Shown one piece after another: positions 12,401 through 27,400 of a DNA stretch of 64,000 nt. The translations under genes and the position numbers were made by a program. Below the pieces are notes generated by a model that worked only from the letters and a program-made list of their open reading frames with translations, was not told where the DNA came from and made no database searches. How positions within the stretch are numbered: the stretch's first letter is position 1; each line of letters opens with the position of its first letter. The stretch is from Membranipora membranacea (lineage: Eukaryota > Bryozoa > Gymnolaemata > Cheilostomatida > Membraniporidae), in NCBI GenBank assembly GCA_914767715.1, contig OU612069.1:18161387-18225386 (forward strand), written 5' to 3'.

Positions 12401-15400
12401 CAGCTGATTGAATAATAGTAAAAGACAAACCTTTCTTAGACTTATCCAGTGAGTCCTCTAGCCATCTTATTTTAGTGCGTAGATCGTCTGAGTGTTTTCT
12501 CTGCTCTGTGAGCTCCACCTGTAGTTTATTAGCCATATCTGTGGCCTGCTTATCCACATGCTCTCTACTCTTCAGTGCTTTCTTAGCTAGTTTGTAGTCA
12601 TGCTCTACCGCTGTTAAAACAATAAAAATTTAATAACAGTTATAATAGGTAAATTCACGCCCTTGGTATCTATATTAAATAATCATTAATCATAATCATT
12701 TTCATGGGAAAATCCAACTGAATCCAACTTGAATTCAAGTTGTCTCCCTATTACCAATGAGGAGATAATTCTAAGTTTCATTTGGCTGATATAGAAAAAC
12801 CGTATACCTAATCATAAACTCTATTAAGTTGGATTTCCCCATGAAAATGATTATGATTAATGATTATTTAATATAGATACCAAGGGCGCGAATTTACCTA
12901 TTGAAGTTTATTTTTAAAACGTTTAATAAAATTGAAACAATGATATCTAAGCGTTGTGCATGTGATACAAATATTGAAAACTTATATTATAAAAGGAGCA
13001 TGAATACTTATACAAAAACCTCCGTAAAGGTTTGTGGCAATGTTGTTATTTAGGAGATTCTATAAATATGATCTTCTAAATTACATTTGATTATTCACAT
13101 GTGCTGTGGAACGGTACGGTTAAGGGGAAACTGAATAAGCCATAGTTTTGTCCATGAAAAATATATATGAAAAAAGGGACTCATCGACCCACCAATTTAC
13201 TGCATTGATGAAGCAACTTGTAGGCCATCAAGAAACTGACACTATCTGAGGGAACTGCCGGAATTTCAACAGAGAACATTGATATGACCTCATATGCTGT
13301 CCGCTTACCTTTCATTTTGAGTATTAGATTATTAATCTCTCTCTGCATCTCTCCCTCCTGACCTTTCATCACCGATTTAAGAGCATTGCTCTCTTCACTT
13401 AACATTGATATCTCCCGTCTGTTCTCCTTTATGTCAGACTTTTGAGCCCTGAGTATAAAAAATATCAGTACGACAAAAGTGTAACAATAATAGGATATTC
13501 AAATATTGACCAACAACAAAGTACTTTCTACTATATAAACTAATTGGTAGTGTATGGGAAAAAATGAACTCTGAATCATACAAGACATTTTATGCATTGT
13601 TCCTTGGAGTTATCCCTCCATTGACATTAAGAGAACAACTACCAACTTTCTGTGCAAAAAATTGTTAGTTAAACCAGAGAGTTTGGGACCAAAATATCCC
13701 AAACTCCCTGGTAAAACTACATTGGGATATTGTCTAGTCTTAGATTCAGACTAAGTGTTGGGGCCTTGTCTGTTTGCTCTGGTAACTGAATATTCCACTG
13801 TGATGTTGGTTATTGCCTGTATTAAGGAGTAGGAGCACAGCTGGTACATAGAGTAGATAACATCATACAAGCAATGAGTAATGGTCACTATTACTCCTTG
13901 ATACAAGCGATAAAAACCATCACAGTGAAGTATTCAGTTTTCAGATCAAACAGACAAGGCCTCCAATGTTGAGTCTAAATTCCAGACTAGGTAATGTCTA
14001 GATCAATATGAAGATGATGATAAAAAATGCATATATAATTTATAATTCAGACAGCCTTTGCATAGCATAGTGCCATGACAAATGATCACCAAGTGAGGCA
14101 CTACACACTTTACGTAAGTACCTGAGTTGTTCCTCTAGCTGTTGCACTGTATCAGTTTTATGAGCCACTAACTCCTCCAGCCTCTGTTTCTCAGAGTCTG
14201 CATCTGCTATCTATACAACATAAAGGATAACCTTAACACACCTAGCAACAAAAAACTATGTGTAAGCACACTACTGTTCTATGGTGTGCTTTTCAGCTAA
14301 AATGTGTAGTGCGAAATAATATGTCAAAATGTGTAAAATAAATATAAGGTAACATATATGATTAGACAATGAAAAGGTTTTTTTATGCTCTGGGCATGTG
14401 GTCATAAGAAAAGTAAGAGCTCCCGTGCCAAAGAATACATATAGTTCCCAAGACCAAGGCATGCAAAGCAATGGAATACAAAGTTAAATTGGTGAGCAGG
14501 GCATAATTTAATGACAGATGGAATTTGACACTTTTTTGAATTTAATAAAATTGCAATTGAAGATTTATCAAAAATTCAGTGACTAGGTTGCCTACTTATT
14601 GAAACATGAAACTAGACATACACATTATAGGGCTTTGCTGTGAGATGTGATGCAGAGGGGAGGGTAGACATTGAGACATACAAATAACACATAAGCATTG
14701 ATAGGTGGTGGCCTTAATGAGCCAGAGAAAAACATACATCGTTCAAGGTACCAAATGTGGTGTTTCTTAGTTTCAGTCTTTGTATGTTCAAGATTAAATT
14801 GGTTCCAATGTTGAGTCACTCCCACTCTACTGATAGTGCTGCAGCAGCTATGGGGAACAACTCAAAATGCCGGCAATAGGATCCAACTCAATTAAGAAGA
14901 CAGCATGATGAGCAGTAAGCCACCACTTGAGGAGAGGGCTGTGCAGCTCCTATTGCCAAATGGACAATCTGTTTTTATCTTGGCATATGATCATCCTTTA
15001 CTGAAGGTGGATGTTTGTTGTTGCCTACTGTCGACTATTAGTCTGATACACATGTAAATCAAATTATGCGAATCTATCATGTTCATATTGTGCATTCTTT
15101 TCAGTGCAGCGAGATAAGATATAAGGAAAGCCCAGAGAATTATACACCATCGGGAACATGCAATGAGTCTCTTGTTCTGGGAAAGATATTTACCTACCAC
15201 GTCAAGCAGAGCCTCCAACTAAAATTCATCGCAATCTTGATTATGACACATGGATTATTTGTGATGTGGGTTTTCAGATTAGATAGTTAGTGCTATAAAG
15301 AGAAATTTCTACGAGTACCAATAATCGTTTGGGGGTGGGGGCAGGTAACTTCTACTTAAAAACTGTCTTAATGGAGTGAAGTATAAGTTGTAGTCTATCC

Positions 15401-18400
15401 AGGTCGCTTGTACTTATGTACAGCTATGCCTAGCTTTGTTTTTGGGAGTACTAAGAAACCAAGAAAGGTTTATGCAAATACAACAAACAGCGCCAATGTC
15501 ATTTATTGCTGTGTTTTATGATGGAGCAAAATGAAAGTCAGTTTCTTGGCATTTATGTCTGATGGTCCCTCCAACCCAAAACTCCCGAGGCCAACTAAAA
15601 GATGCCCCAAATTTACATCTGGCTTCAAGAAATAAGAACTTAGTCTACCTTTTTATCTTTATTTTTGAGTTTCTTAGTCTGTTTATCTACAGCTGTCTCC
15701 ATTTCTCTGATTCTGCAGTCAAACTCATCTCTGGTCCGATGTAGTGCGGCGGTCTCCTGTAATGGAAAAATAAATTTGATAATTAAGGAAATACTATAAT
15801 TATGGGTTTGCTAGACATTGTTGATCCCAAGTACAATTGGTTTCCTAGGCAGACAAATCCGCAATGGTCATCGCCAAATTGAAATGTATAAGTTATTACC
15901 CAGCGTGGAGTTACTAATCTTCTGAAAAGTGGACAGTAAAAATTGAAAGTAAGTCGACAGGGACAGGAATATTTGAAGGGGCTGGTAAGAAAGCAAATTA
16001 ATCATAAAATAAAGACAGGTAGATTTCCATGACAACGGATTAGCATTCCTCAGCAACCACCTATGGTTCCCTGATTGACAGAACTCTAAACATTAATTTT
16101 CCATCTGATAACAAACCCCAACATCTGGCGTCGGTGGTGTAAAGGTTAGCATTGTTGCCTTCCAAGCAATAGATCCGGGTTCAATTCCCGGCTGACGCAC
16201 TGTTTTCTTACTGTTTTCGTACTGCCGTAGCAATTTAGCACATCAATGTAGGTTTGTTGTCTGGTTTCAGCTTCAGCAGTAAATGTGTTGTGAAGAGAAA
16301 AGTTTGAGAAGCCAGGCTCATCCTCCACTGCCCTACAGCAGGGTTTTTTGCATAATGTTGTTGAATATTGACAACAACTCAACAATCTGAGCACACACTG
16401 ATATTTTCCCCATTCACACTGTCCCTGATTCCTTCTCCAAAGCAATCATTCCAAATTGCTAAGTAAACTACAGCAGTTGGCAGTTGAGATATAAGCGTGA
16501 AGTGTATGTGTGCGATGTGATGTGATCAGGTATCACTAACCTGTTGGTAGTTGTTGAGCTCTTGATGTGCCTGTGATAATCTCTCCTCTAGTTTATTTAC
16601 TGATGACTCCAGAGTTACACAATGTCTCTCCTTCTCATCTCTCTGTGGAAGAAAAGGTGATAAACTACACAGAAATAACAAGACTGGCCAAGACTGGTCA
16701 GTATTGAATTATAAAGAGGCTACGAGAAGTCATGGAGATATCAATAGTTTTACACGGTACACAACGTGAAAGTTGAGGGACTGACAATCAGAGTGCTTGA
16801 CATCACGGAGGTGTTTTAGTATCGAATTCTGGGAATAGGTGGGCAAACTGCACATGGGACTAGATATGTCACCTCTACAGTCAATCAAATTCATTACATT
16901 AAGTTTTGAGATGTTCCGACCGAGTGTATGGTTCCGGTATGTCTTGAGTACATGCATATATAGGATGCATATAGACGATAGCAGAATTGGAAGAGTGAAA
17001 AATATGAAAAATACAATGAAAGATATAGTCCAATTTTTAAATGCGGACAGGGCATAAAGTCTGCTCATTTTTCAATTGATTTTGAAGTTGTCTTTACAGT
17101 TCAACTGAAACTAAATATCTTCATGATCTATATAGTTTACCTGCATGTGTGATCTTTCACAGGCCAGACTGAGTTCATTGAACTGATTATTTCTCTGTTC
17201 TATCATGTGTATATACTGATCTCTCTCTTGTGTTACTTTATCTATCACCTCGTTCTTAGTGATAAGCTGAGATTGTAGTGATTGTTTATCGTCCGATGCG
17301 CTCATATGGTCCTTTTCTATGTGTGATAATTTATCTACAACAAAATTAATTGAAGTTTATACCAACCTCATATTATTCCATGAGTATGTGGGCAAAATCT
17401 CAGGGTCAGAATTTAGAAAAAATTGACAAGGGAAGCAAAAATTCTTGTGACCCCAAGCACCTGAAGCATTTTAATATATACAGCAAATTATTCAATAATA
17501 TAGTGTTTCACAGCCACTTTAGCAAGCATTCTAGGGGAAGCAGTGCCTCTCTACCTCCCCTCAAAGTGAAGGCTCGACCATTTCTTTCTACAATATGTAA
17601 TCTCCCCAAAGTGTCGGCAATGCCAAGTTATCTTATACGCATAGGTCAGCTTTTGCACAAGTTACAGTGCTCAATATTTATGAGAGATGCTGGCAGAGGC
17701 ATTCTATAATAAACCACTGCCTAACCACAGCCTAACCACGACTACTGGTTTGGCTTTGTTTGATAATGGGTTGCATAAATTATTACAAGAAGTGTTTGAC
17801 ATAACTCCCCTGAGAATTAAGATCAACTGCGTAAGAGAGATAGCAGGTTTGAAGGGAATTTTTTGACCTCTCAGTCAGATTATCCCTATACACCATAATA
17901 TTTCTCATTATGCAGTATAAGTAATGATCTTACTCCTCTTCCTCTGCCCAGCAAATTTTGTGCACATTAACATAAATAAAATTTAAGTTAAGTCTTCATG
18001 AGTAGACCAGGAAACGGCAGCTACTAACAATAAACTATGAGACAATACAGAATTATCGTACAAATGATGGATGATTTTGTCAGCTATCAGGAAAGAAATA
18101 TTAATTTGACTTTTAGTGTCTGAGGTGTTGCTCTGTACACTAAACTGAAATAACATACATCAATTGACTATATACGCCAAAGGTGTTTATCTAGTAATCA
18201 ATCACTAACGGCTGTGAATCTACCGTTCAGCTACATCAAACTGATCACCTGATAAACTACCGCATGTATATCTCTGATAGTTAGACCATGAATTTATCAA
18301 TGTAGCCGAGTATCTTAAGTCGGAATTTGGCGGCCACACATTATGACAACTTAGATCAATTTTACTCCACCGATAAGAGACACAGTATGCTATTAGTATA

Positions 18401-21400
18401 ATCTCAATGTCAGTGCGCTCATACCTAGAGTATTTTTTAGTTGTGACAGAAGTCTTGCGTTCTCTACTTGAGTCTCTTGTAGATCTTTGTTAGCTTTTGT
18501 GTGTCGGTCTGTTAGACTATCTACCTGTTTCACCAGTATTGATTTCTCCTCGGCGTGCTTCTCCTGCTGGTATTTTTCAGCCAAAGAAACCTGCAGATGT
18601 GAATAGGAACATTGTGTTATGAACAAGGACAATCCCCTTAGCTCCAAAACAAAAAGAGAAGCGGCGTGACAAGGCTACTATCCCCTAGTATGAGGATGAG
18701 TAAACCGATGGATCTAAATCAGCACATCCCTCAACCAAGTTTAGTTCTAAGACTTCTGGCCTTATTCGATTTGACCACAGGAGAGGCAGTATTTCTGTTG
18801 CAGGTACGCTACAGATTTCAATCCAGCTTTAAAACACTCGGTGGCAGATATAAGTCTGATCCTAGATTTTGATGATAAATTTTCAGTTCAAAAAGGAGCG
18901 AAAAAATTTACTGTTTTTTTCTGAAATCCCATCAGGGCAAATAACCTTATATAGCCCATATATTAAGCCTTCACATCGAGCCTATGGTTTACCTCTTGTG
19001 TAATCTGTTTAGCACATTCATCTTTAGTTTTCTCGAGTAGAGCTTCTAATCTGGCCATCTCAGCGTCTCTTAGAGCCATCTTAGTCTCTATCTCTACATT
19101 CCTGTAGTAAAAAGAGAAGTAGTGTGTAAACATCTTGACTCTTTTAGATGTCGTAGAGCCATCACCTTACCCACTCTATTATCCCCGATAATCTCGTTTC
19201 TTTTGTAAACTAATATGATGACTATTTTGGGACAGAGTTAGGGAGTGGAAAAATGGACTTGTCGTCAGAGTTGTAAAATATATCACAACAAAACCCATTT
19301 GGGCCAGAAATATGGCACTTTTAGGTGGAAGCTTTTTCAGGCAGTATGACAGCCAAAGCCTGAAAAAGAAAAATGTTTTGAAATGTAACGGATTGTGGAT
19401 TGCCTCCAAATATAGTATTAAATCTACGGTCGCTCCTGACAAAATCAACTAGTAAATGTTTTACTAAATTGACTTACGCTAGGTAGGGGAGGGGGAGGAG
19501 GGTATTACTTTCAACTATCCATGACCAATCCTCTAAATTTAATCATATACAGTTAGGTGTTTTTAATTGAAACGCCTGTGCAGGCAGATTGCAGGTCTCT
19601 AGTTTCAAACTATCTGATTAGTTAGAATGTTGTTAATTTTAATTGCTTGCTGTAATGAAACAGCAAATAAAGCAGTTTACTGTTGTCCTGGTATTAGGAG
19701 TTCCCTCCTGCCTCATCTAAGGTATTTGTTACCTGTTGGGTGTTAGCACCAATTCCTGGAAGGTTATACGAAAGATGAGGTTGAGTAGCGTAAATATTAA
19801 CTATCGATTAATCCCACTATCTCAAGAATATTTATCTCCTCAGAATATTTAACTTCTTTGAGGTATTAATTACCTGTTGAGTATCTCGTTATCCTTCTCC
19901 CACACCTTCCTTGTCTGTTCTCTCTCCATATCCAGCTCATTATTAAGCTTCTCTATTGTCACCTCAAAGTCCTTGACCTTCTCCTCTAGTCCAGCATATC
20001 GCCGCACTAACTCATCTTTTGAGGACATTGCATTGGTAAGTTCTTTCTGCGTACTATCCAGGGCTACGCTTACCGACTCAAGCTAAACAAAAACAAAACA
20101 TCATTTATATTAGCCTCAAAATACGGTGGCAGGCAACCGGCTGCACACACAGGTTTTCAGCCCTGAGAATCTGGTACTAGTACCAGTTTCTCAGGGCTGG
20201 CCACAGCAGCATAGATGAGCCCCTGTGATCTGGGAACTAAATTGTTAGGAATACATCCTTCATGAGAGAATTAACTTTCATTCCAAACCAGCTGAACCCA
20301 AAGCTTATATTGTAGTATGGTCGAAAAACTTAAGACAACGAACCGTGGCAATTTGAAATTCCTGAGCAAATCAAAGTAATAAATACACATGTGTTGACCA
20401 CCCTTGATATAATGCAACATGCTAAATCTTAAGTTCAATTTTAGTTCTGTATATTTGTATGTTTACATGACGTGTATGTCAAACTGACCTTAGACTGAGA
20501 GTCTCTATTCTGCCCATCTAAGTGGGACTTTAACATCTCCACCCTCTCCTCTAACATTCTGTTTTGTTCTTCTCTCAGTAACTCGCTACCCCTGTACTGC
20601 TCTCTTCAAATTGAAAAGGAACAAACAATTTTGAAAATCAGTTAGTAGAGTCCTGCTGTAACTTGGAACAGGTAATTGGCAGTGATCAAAGTCTGGAGGA
20701 TTTGGTAGAGTACCCATGATCCGGTGTGTGAGTTGGGGCAGGGCCAGGGACCCCCCAACATTAGAGTATTTTCACCAAATAAGTGCTTTAGACACACCTG
20801 AGAACAACATAAAGAATGGAACTGGTGACATATGTTTCAAAATACATAATTTCTTGTGGGGGTTCCATGACTAGGAGAGGAGTCCCCCCTCCTGACAAAA
20901 ATTGTGTGGTGTTGCTGTGTACTGCCAGAATTTGACTGCTGCTAATTGGTATTACCAATGTGGAAAATATATGAACTGAAAACAAGCTCCCTTAATGATG
21001 AGAGTGTTGCTCTCATACACTGTGAGGTGTTATCTAATTCCTGATTAAAGACTACACAAAGACTAATGCATGATATAGGCAGGCAGTTACTTATGTTAAA
21101 GTATTGTCAGATTTAGACCTAGTCTTTCGTAAAATCCGTCAAATTTCCCAAGCTTACCTAGCCATAGACTACTATGAACGTTTGCTGCCTGTGTGATAGT
21201 CCAGTTCAGCGGCACAACGTCTTATGAGGGCCGACAGCAAATAATTTAGGCAGCATTATGCTTTAAAGACTTTTGCGCTGACACAATATTTGTATAAATA
21301 GAGTAGGGTCAACATTAAGAGTTACTACCAGGTCAAGTTACAAATTAAATGTCAAACATTGATAGCATAGGTATTAAAATCGCAGCGGAATGTTTATGAG

Positions 21401-24400
21401 TTGATAAGCCCTTGCTAAATCTAAAGTAATCTATTTGAGAAGTGACAATTTTTTTAGTGAGAAATAAACATATACCATATAATATATTGTATTATAAACA
21501 TACCCTGTTGCATCATACTGGAACATTTTGATGACCACTTTTTAGTATTTTTGCGACTAATTTTCAAAAGGTGTAACTCAATTTTACTACAAACTAATCT
21601 CGAGTAAACATAAGCTATAAGTGTGGCATACAGCTGAGCTGTCCGATAGAACTAAAATATTTCAGCTTATTGCACTTCAATAAAAAGTCAGCATATAGAG
21701 GCTGTCAATTACACTAAATCTATTCATAGCTCACGGCAGCACAGCAGCATTGGGCTTTGGGACAGCATTGTATAACAATAGGCATACCAGCTCAATAATA
21801 CTGGGCATTGAAAATTAAACCAATAATTCATTTTAATTTAAATTCATTAGGGGTTAGGTTCAACAACTCCCAGGAAAATCAAGCTTCACTTTAGGGCTCC
21901 ATAGAGATTTGACTAATACAATGGAACACTTTGAAACTAACACAAAGGCCTGGCTTTGTTTTGGTTATGGGCTTATTCTGAACCTGCATAGATTTGGGTA
22001 TTGACAATTCTGAACAATAATATTGGGCACTTGAGTCAAATTGGATGGCAGTAGAAGAATGTTGAGGGTTGTTAAACCCTAAATAGAATCCATAATGATA
22101 TCAAATTATTTTTCATTTCATTGAATAATTTGCACCAAGCTGCTAACCTATGCACTTGTTTCAATGTTCGACCTGATTTTATCAGCATACAAATCAAATT
22201 CAATCGGCCAAAATAATTCAACAGCAAGTGCCAGTCATATGAAATTCAATACTCTGTCTGACAATCAGGACTGGTTAGTTTTACGGTTGGCAGCTTAGCA
22301 GAGGTTAAATAACAGACTATTGCCCCCCTGCTTAGCCGGAAGGTTATACCCCTGCCCAGGTGTGGCATAAATCGTAAACAAGACATGAAAGGACAAGCGC
22401 CGACACACTAAGCTTTACTTCAACTGAGTCTCAAATCACTTGATATCATGCGCCGATCAATTGTAGAGAATCGAGTTAAAATTTACTCCAGTGGTACACC
22501 GACCAACCAACTAAGTTTTACTCTATAATTGATAGGTTCTATTTGAAATCCCCAAAGCTCATCTGGGCATACAGTCTGATCTCTTAGACTAACACTTACG
22601 TGATCATATCTAGCTGCTGTTTGAGAGATTCAGACTGCTGTTTGGAATTATTTGCTCTCTCTTCTGATTCCCGAAGGCGTGATTCTAGATCTTCTCTCAT
22701 ACGCTGATACCTGCAAATTATTCAAAAGCCCCCATTGAAACAGACATAATAACAATTGATATATCTGTCACTAGAATTCAAACATAACAAACAAAACTGA
22801 GTAATTAACCAAAGTATATACTCTTTTTTCTCCAGTGAATAACATACCCCACAGAGCCAGACCCATGACAACAAAGCATTTAGTTATATAACTAATTTAT
22901 GCTAACAACTTGCTATGTAAACATTTATGTACCTTCCAAATTAGTAGTTGAGACTTTGGTTTGACGAGTTATTGACTTAATAAAACTGATGCTTACAATA
23001 AAATGTATCACATATAACTTTGTTTGCTTATCTATTGTAAGATATTGAGTCAAAATTGCTGCCAAGAAAGTAAACAAATTTTCAGACACGATCTCAAACA
23101 ATCAGCATTGTGATGCAGAGATTATATAATTGGTTGAGAAAACAGTGTCAATATATCTCATGAGTAGGCTTGTAGCCTACCATGTGAGTAAAATGTTTCT
23201 GCTCATAAACAGAAGTATCTATGCCATCTTCTCTCTCTCCAATGCAGGGCCTAATAGTTTAAGTGGTATAAAAACGCATACAAATCACTTTGCAGAGAAA
23301 TCGCAGAATCATAATTTTTTGTTGGCCTAGGTAACCGAATTCTTTCATACCAAAATATTTAGAGTTTTGTGTACTATATTATGTTAATTCTATATTATAT
23401 AATGGATAGTCAACTTAATATGTGATTCCAGATCTAATCAGATATACAGCACATTGTGTGACACTAAGTTTTCACTAAGGCGAAGCTAATTTAAGCGCTC
23501 AAATGGTAGCGGGATGCTGGTAGAGGCATTTCATTATCAAACGCTTTCCCAAAGTGGAAAGTGGTTGATAATGAAATGCTACTACCAGCAATCCCGACAC
23601 CGTTTAAGCGCTTAAACTAAGGCGAAGCCTATGGCAATAATTGAGTTGAGAGAATTAGCTCCCCTCTGACATTAGGGAGACAACTACAAATAATGCTGGA
23701 TTGTTGTAGTCAAAATTTAGCTTCGTGACAAGGCTACAAATTACCAGATGAAGCGTATATATAGAATATATCAAACTGCTGGAGTTTCCTTCATATTCCT
23801 TCCTTCAATATTTATTTATCTTGTGGTGGATATTCACATATCAATTTCACTACATACCTCTCCTCATGTGATTTAGTCGTAGTTCTCTCTATCTCTAGTG
23901 TAGCTGTCCTCATATCAGCCATCTGTCTCTCCAACTAAAAGAACACACGTCACATATTCAAACATGAACTTGATGTTCAGTAACAATGGTATGATTCTTA
24001 TTACTCAATTATTGGCAGTGGCAAAGGTAGCATTTGTTGGGGATGTGAGCTTTTAAAAAGGATTCCTGCATTTGATTCAAGGGTTATCCACTGTTAACGA
24101 CATGAGTTGGCGATAATTGCTAGATTTTTCAGAAATCGATCAAAACATTGATCGCAGTATCTTTTTTTATCTCTGTCCTTTTTCATTTTCTGCAAGAAAT
24201 GATTGAATCTAACCAGATCATTTATTGGACTAAGCTAACCTCACTTCATAAACTGAAAAATCCACTGACTGTTCATCAACGGAAGAGAGAGTGGTAGTGC
24301 TGTCAAAATGAGTCATGAAGCGAAATCAGTAATAGTTTCTGTTAGACAAACCTCATCGATCCTGACAGTATAAGATTCTCTCTCCTGCTCTGCCTCATCC

Positions 24401-27400
24401 AGACATCTCTCCAGTGAATGTACTAACATAGCTGAGGACTGCTTATCTATCGGCTCCGAGTCATAGAAAGATCGACCACGCCGACGCTCTGCTGTCCTCA
24501 TCACTGTACGTAATAAATCTACCTGGGAATCAGAGTATGATAAGCAGTGATACAGATAGGAGATTTGTTGCGAGGACTCGAGGACAGCCCCGCTGTTATA
24601 GAATAGCAATACAAGTGGTTATGTCAGGAAGGGAAATCTCCCAAATATAATTTTTTTCAAACTTGAACTATTATTTTCCACAATTTTAACTTTGTAATTA
24701 ATTTTTTTGAAGTTTGTTTATTGCCTAAATTCTAATATCCATCCTGTGATAGGTTGATAGCATCGAATGTACGGCACATACATGGAAAAATAAAAATAAA
24801 AGGAGTCTGAGCTGCATTAGTTAAAAAATCGCATATAAAATTCAAAAAAGGTATTTTGTCTTTTGGTTGTTCTACACTTGGATGGCCTATATTTATCTAT
24901 TTTTGCTCTACGAGCAGATGTTCTGTTTGTGTTTATTTTAATTCGAGAGTTCAAGTGCCTTATGAACTCATAATATTTGATTTACTAATGTCATATACCC
25001 ACTTCTCATTAAGACAGACCCTTTAAACAAGAGAGTTCATGGTAAAATCTCACCATTAACAAGTTAAGTTGACCGCACATTGTTGAGTAACAGAAGGACG
25101 ATATTTTTTGTAAATCTCAGGGCGGTGACAATTTCGTTATGGAGGCGCTTAGCATACTGATTGTACTAGTCGCAATGGACATTCCTAGATAAATTTATGC
25201 AAAATTCACTTTATTTCACTTTTTTTAAATAACCATAACCCCAATGTGTTAGAGAATACAAGTCATTATATTACAGTTGCTTTATCTTCAATAACTGTAA
25301 CACACTAATCATGTGTTATAATATTGCATTCGTTAATTTTGATGGAATAAGGGCTGGGAAAAAAGTGGCCTCTAACGATCGGAGATACACAACCTTACAG
25401 TGAAATTTTGATGTCAGTGTGTAAATACAATAGCGCCCAATGGCTTTTTTGCCCTTCAAAACGCATATGTCTATTTAGACAAAACATGTAACAACAAGTA
25501 ATGGTATGCTCTCTCTAATTAATGGTCGAAAACACACTCAGAGGTTTACAAAACATCACCATTGTTAAAATATATGCTGACAGAAGGTTGGATCAGCAGT
25601 TGCAACCTCAGAGTGCAGAGCGGTTTGCATAACGTCACATTACTAACATATAAGCATCAGCGGATCTTCAGAGGATTTACGTGCAGGTTGCGCCACCTGT
25701 CAGTGCGTAAAGACCATTACATACCATATTATTATGATCAGATCTGATGAGTTGTAGGAGCTCCACTTGTTTCTCAGTCTCCTCTATAGTACGTTTCTGT
25801 GAGTCTGATGTTCTGTGTAGCTCTGTCACTGCACACTGTAGTGTATCTATCAGCTCATCCTGACTAGAGGCCTCTGTTACCCGGGTAGCTGCCAGTCTGC
25901 AAATAAATAAAATAATGATTGCTGAGGACAACAGATGTTATACAAAGTAGACTACAGCTTGAGGGGTCATTCTTATATGGGCTAGGTGGGCTCGAATGGC
26001 TCCAACATTTACTTATTGGCATTCTTTTTCCAAACCCCCTTCCTTCTGATTATGGAGTGCACCTACCCAAATACAAACTCTTAAATTAAGAAAATGGCAC
26101 ACTGAGAGTTATCACTGTCTATTATGTAACTACAGTATGCAGTAATCTAAGAATACAACTACTTGCGACATAGCAGATTAGAAAATTACACTGAATCTGG
26201 AGTTGTCTTATAAATGTCAATGAGAAGACAAATTCATGGTATTTGTCGTATCTTCAAGCCAGGGAGTTTGGGACGCCCTAGTTAAACTGGACCCCAAATT
26301 CCTGTTCAAGCTGAACATAATGATTTTGGGATTCTGAAATCTGGCAGTTGACCTACCTGTCCCTTTCAATGAGAGCATCTTGTAATCTTCTGTTGAGATC
26401 TTCATTTGAAACTCTGAACTGTTTTCTGTGGTCTTCACTCAACTTCTGTGCCTATAAAAATAATTAACTAATGTTAAATCTAGCACCTGGCCATAGTTAT
26501 TCATGCAAACAAAGAAGAATAGGGCTAATATTACCCCATCTAGATGCTGAAGAGAGAATAGCACGCCACACATTCGCTAAAAGACGCAATCAATCATGCC
26601 TCTGAGGCATCACTGATATTAGAGACCAAGGTCTTTAAAATCAGTGAGAGTATATTACAATCAGAAGAATAACAAGTCAGAAGTAATAAGACTACCATAA
26701 ATGTTTCCTACAGCCATACCAGGAGAAACCATCGATAAGGAACCATGACTTTAATCTCGGTAAGATGTGTTGACCAATTATATTTGCTGGTTAAACTAAT
26801 ATTAAAGTCTGGATAGACATAATCAGAGAGTTTGAGCAAGGTTGTGAATGATGATCAACAAGAGTCCCTCTCAAGGTTATCCCACTACTGATACTAGAGA
26901 TGCGGATCATCTTACTTGACTAATCACTAGCCAACCAACCATCAAACTTACCAAACCACTTCGTCTGGGTAACTCAATATCAAGCTATAAAATCAATCGG
27001 CTTTAAATATTAGATAACACCAAATAAAAATTGATACTAAATTAAAATTTTTAAATTATTGTTTGATCAAATTGCAATTTTCAACCGTATTTTTGTTTTC
27101 CTGGGGAATCTTTTTAGAACTCTTTCCAAAAAATTAGATCAAATGGGAAGCATGAAAGGTATTTCATTCAACCTGTTTGTGAAATAAAGGTGTTTGAGAA
27201 CCCTCAACCAGGAACACGTATTATTCCTGAGAAGTTACTCTTGAAACGCCAATTTTATAATGGGCTACTGTGTGCCCACTTTGAATCAGTCATTGGTTTA
27301 TCATTTTCCCATTGCACACAATGTCATCCACGTGCTCTGATTAAGTAGTTGTTGTTTCGCATATGTGACCACTAGATAAGGCCACATGATCAATTAAGCA

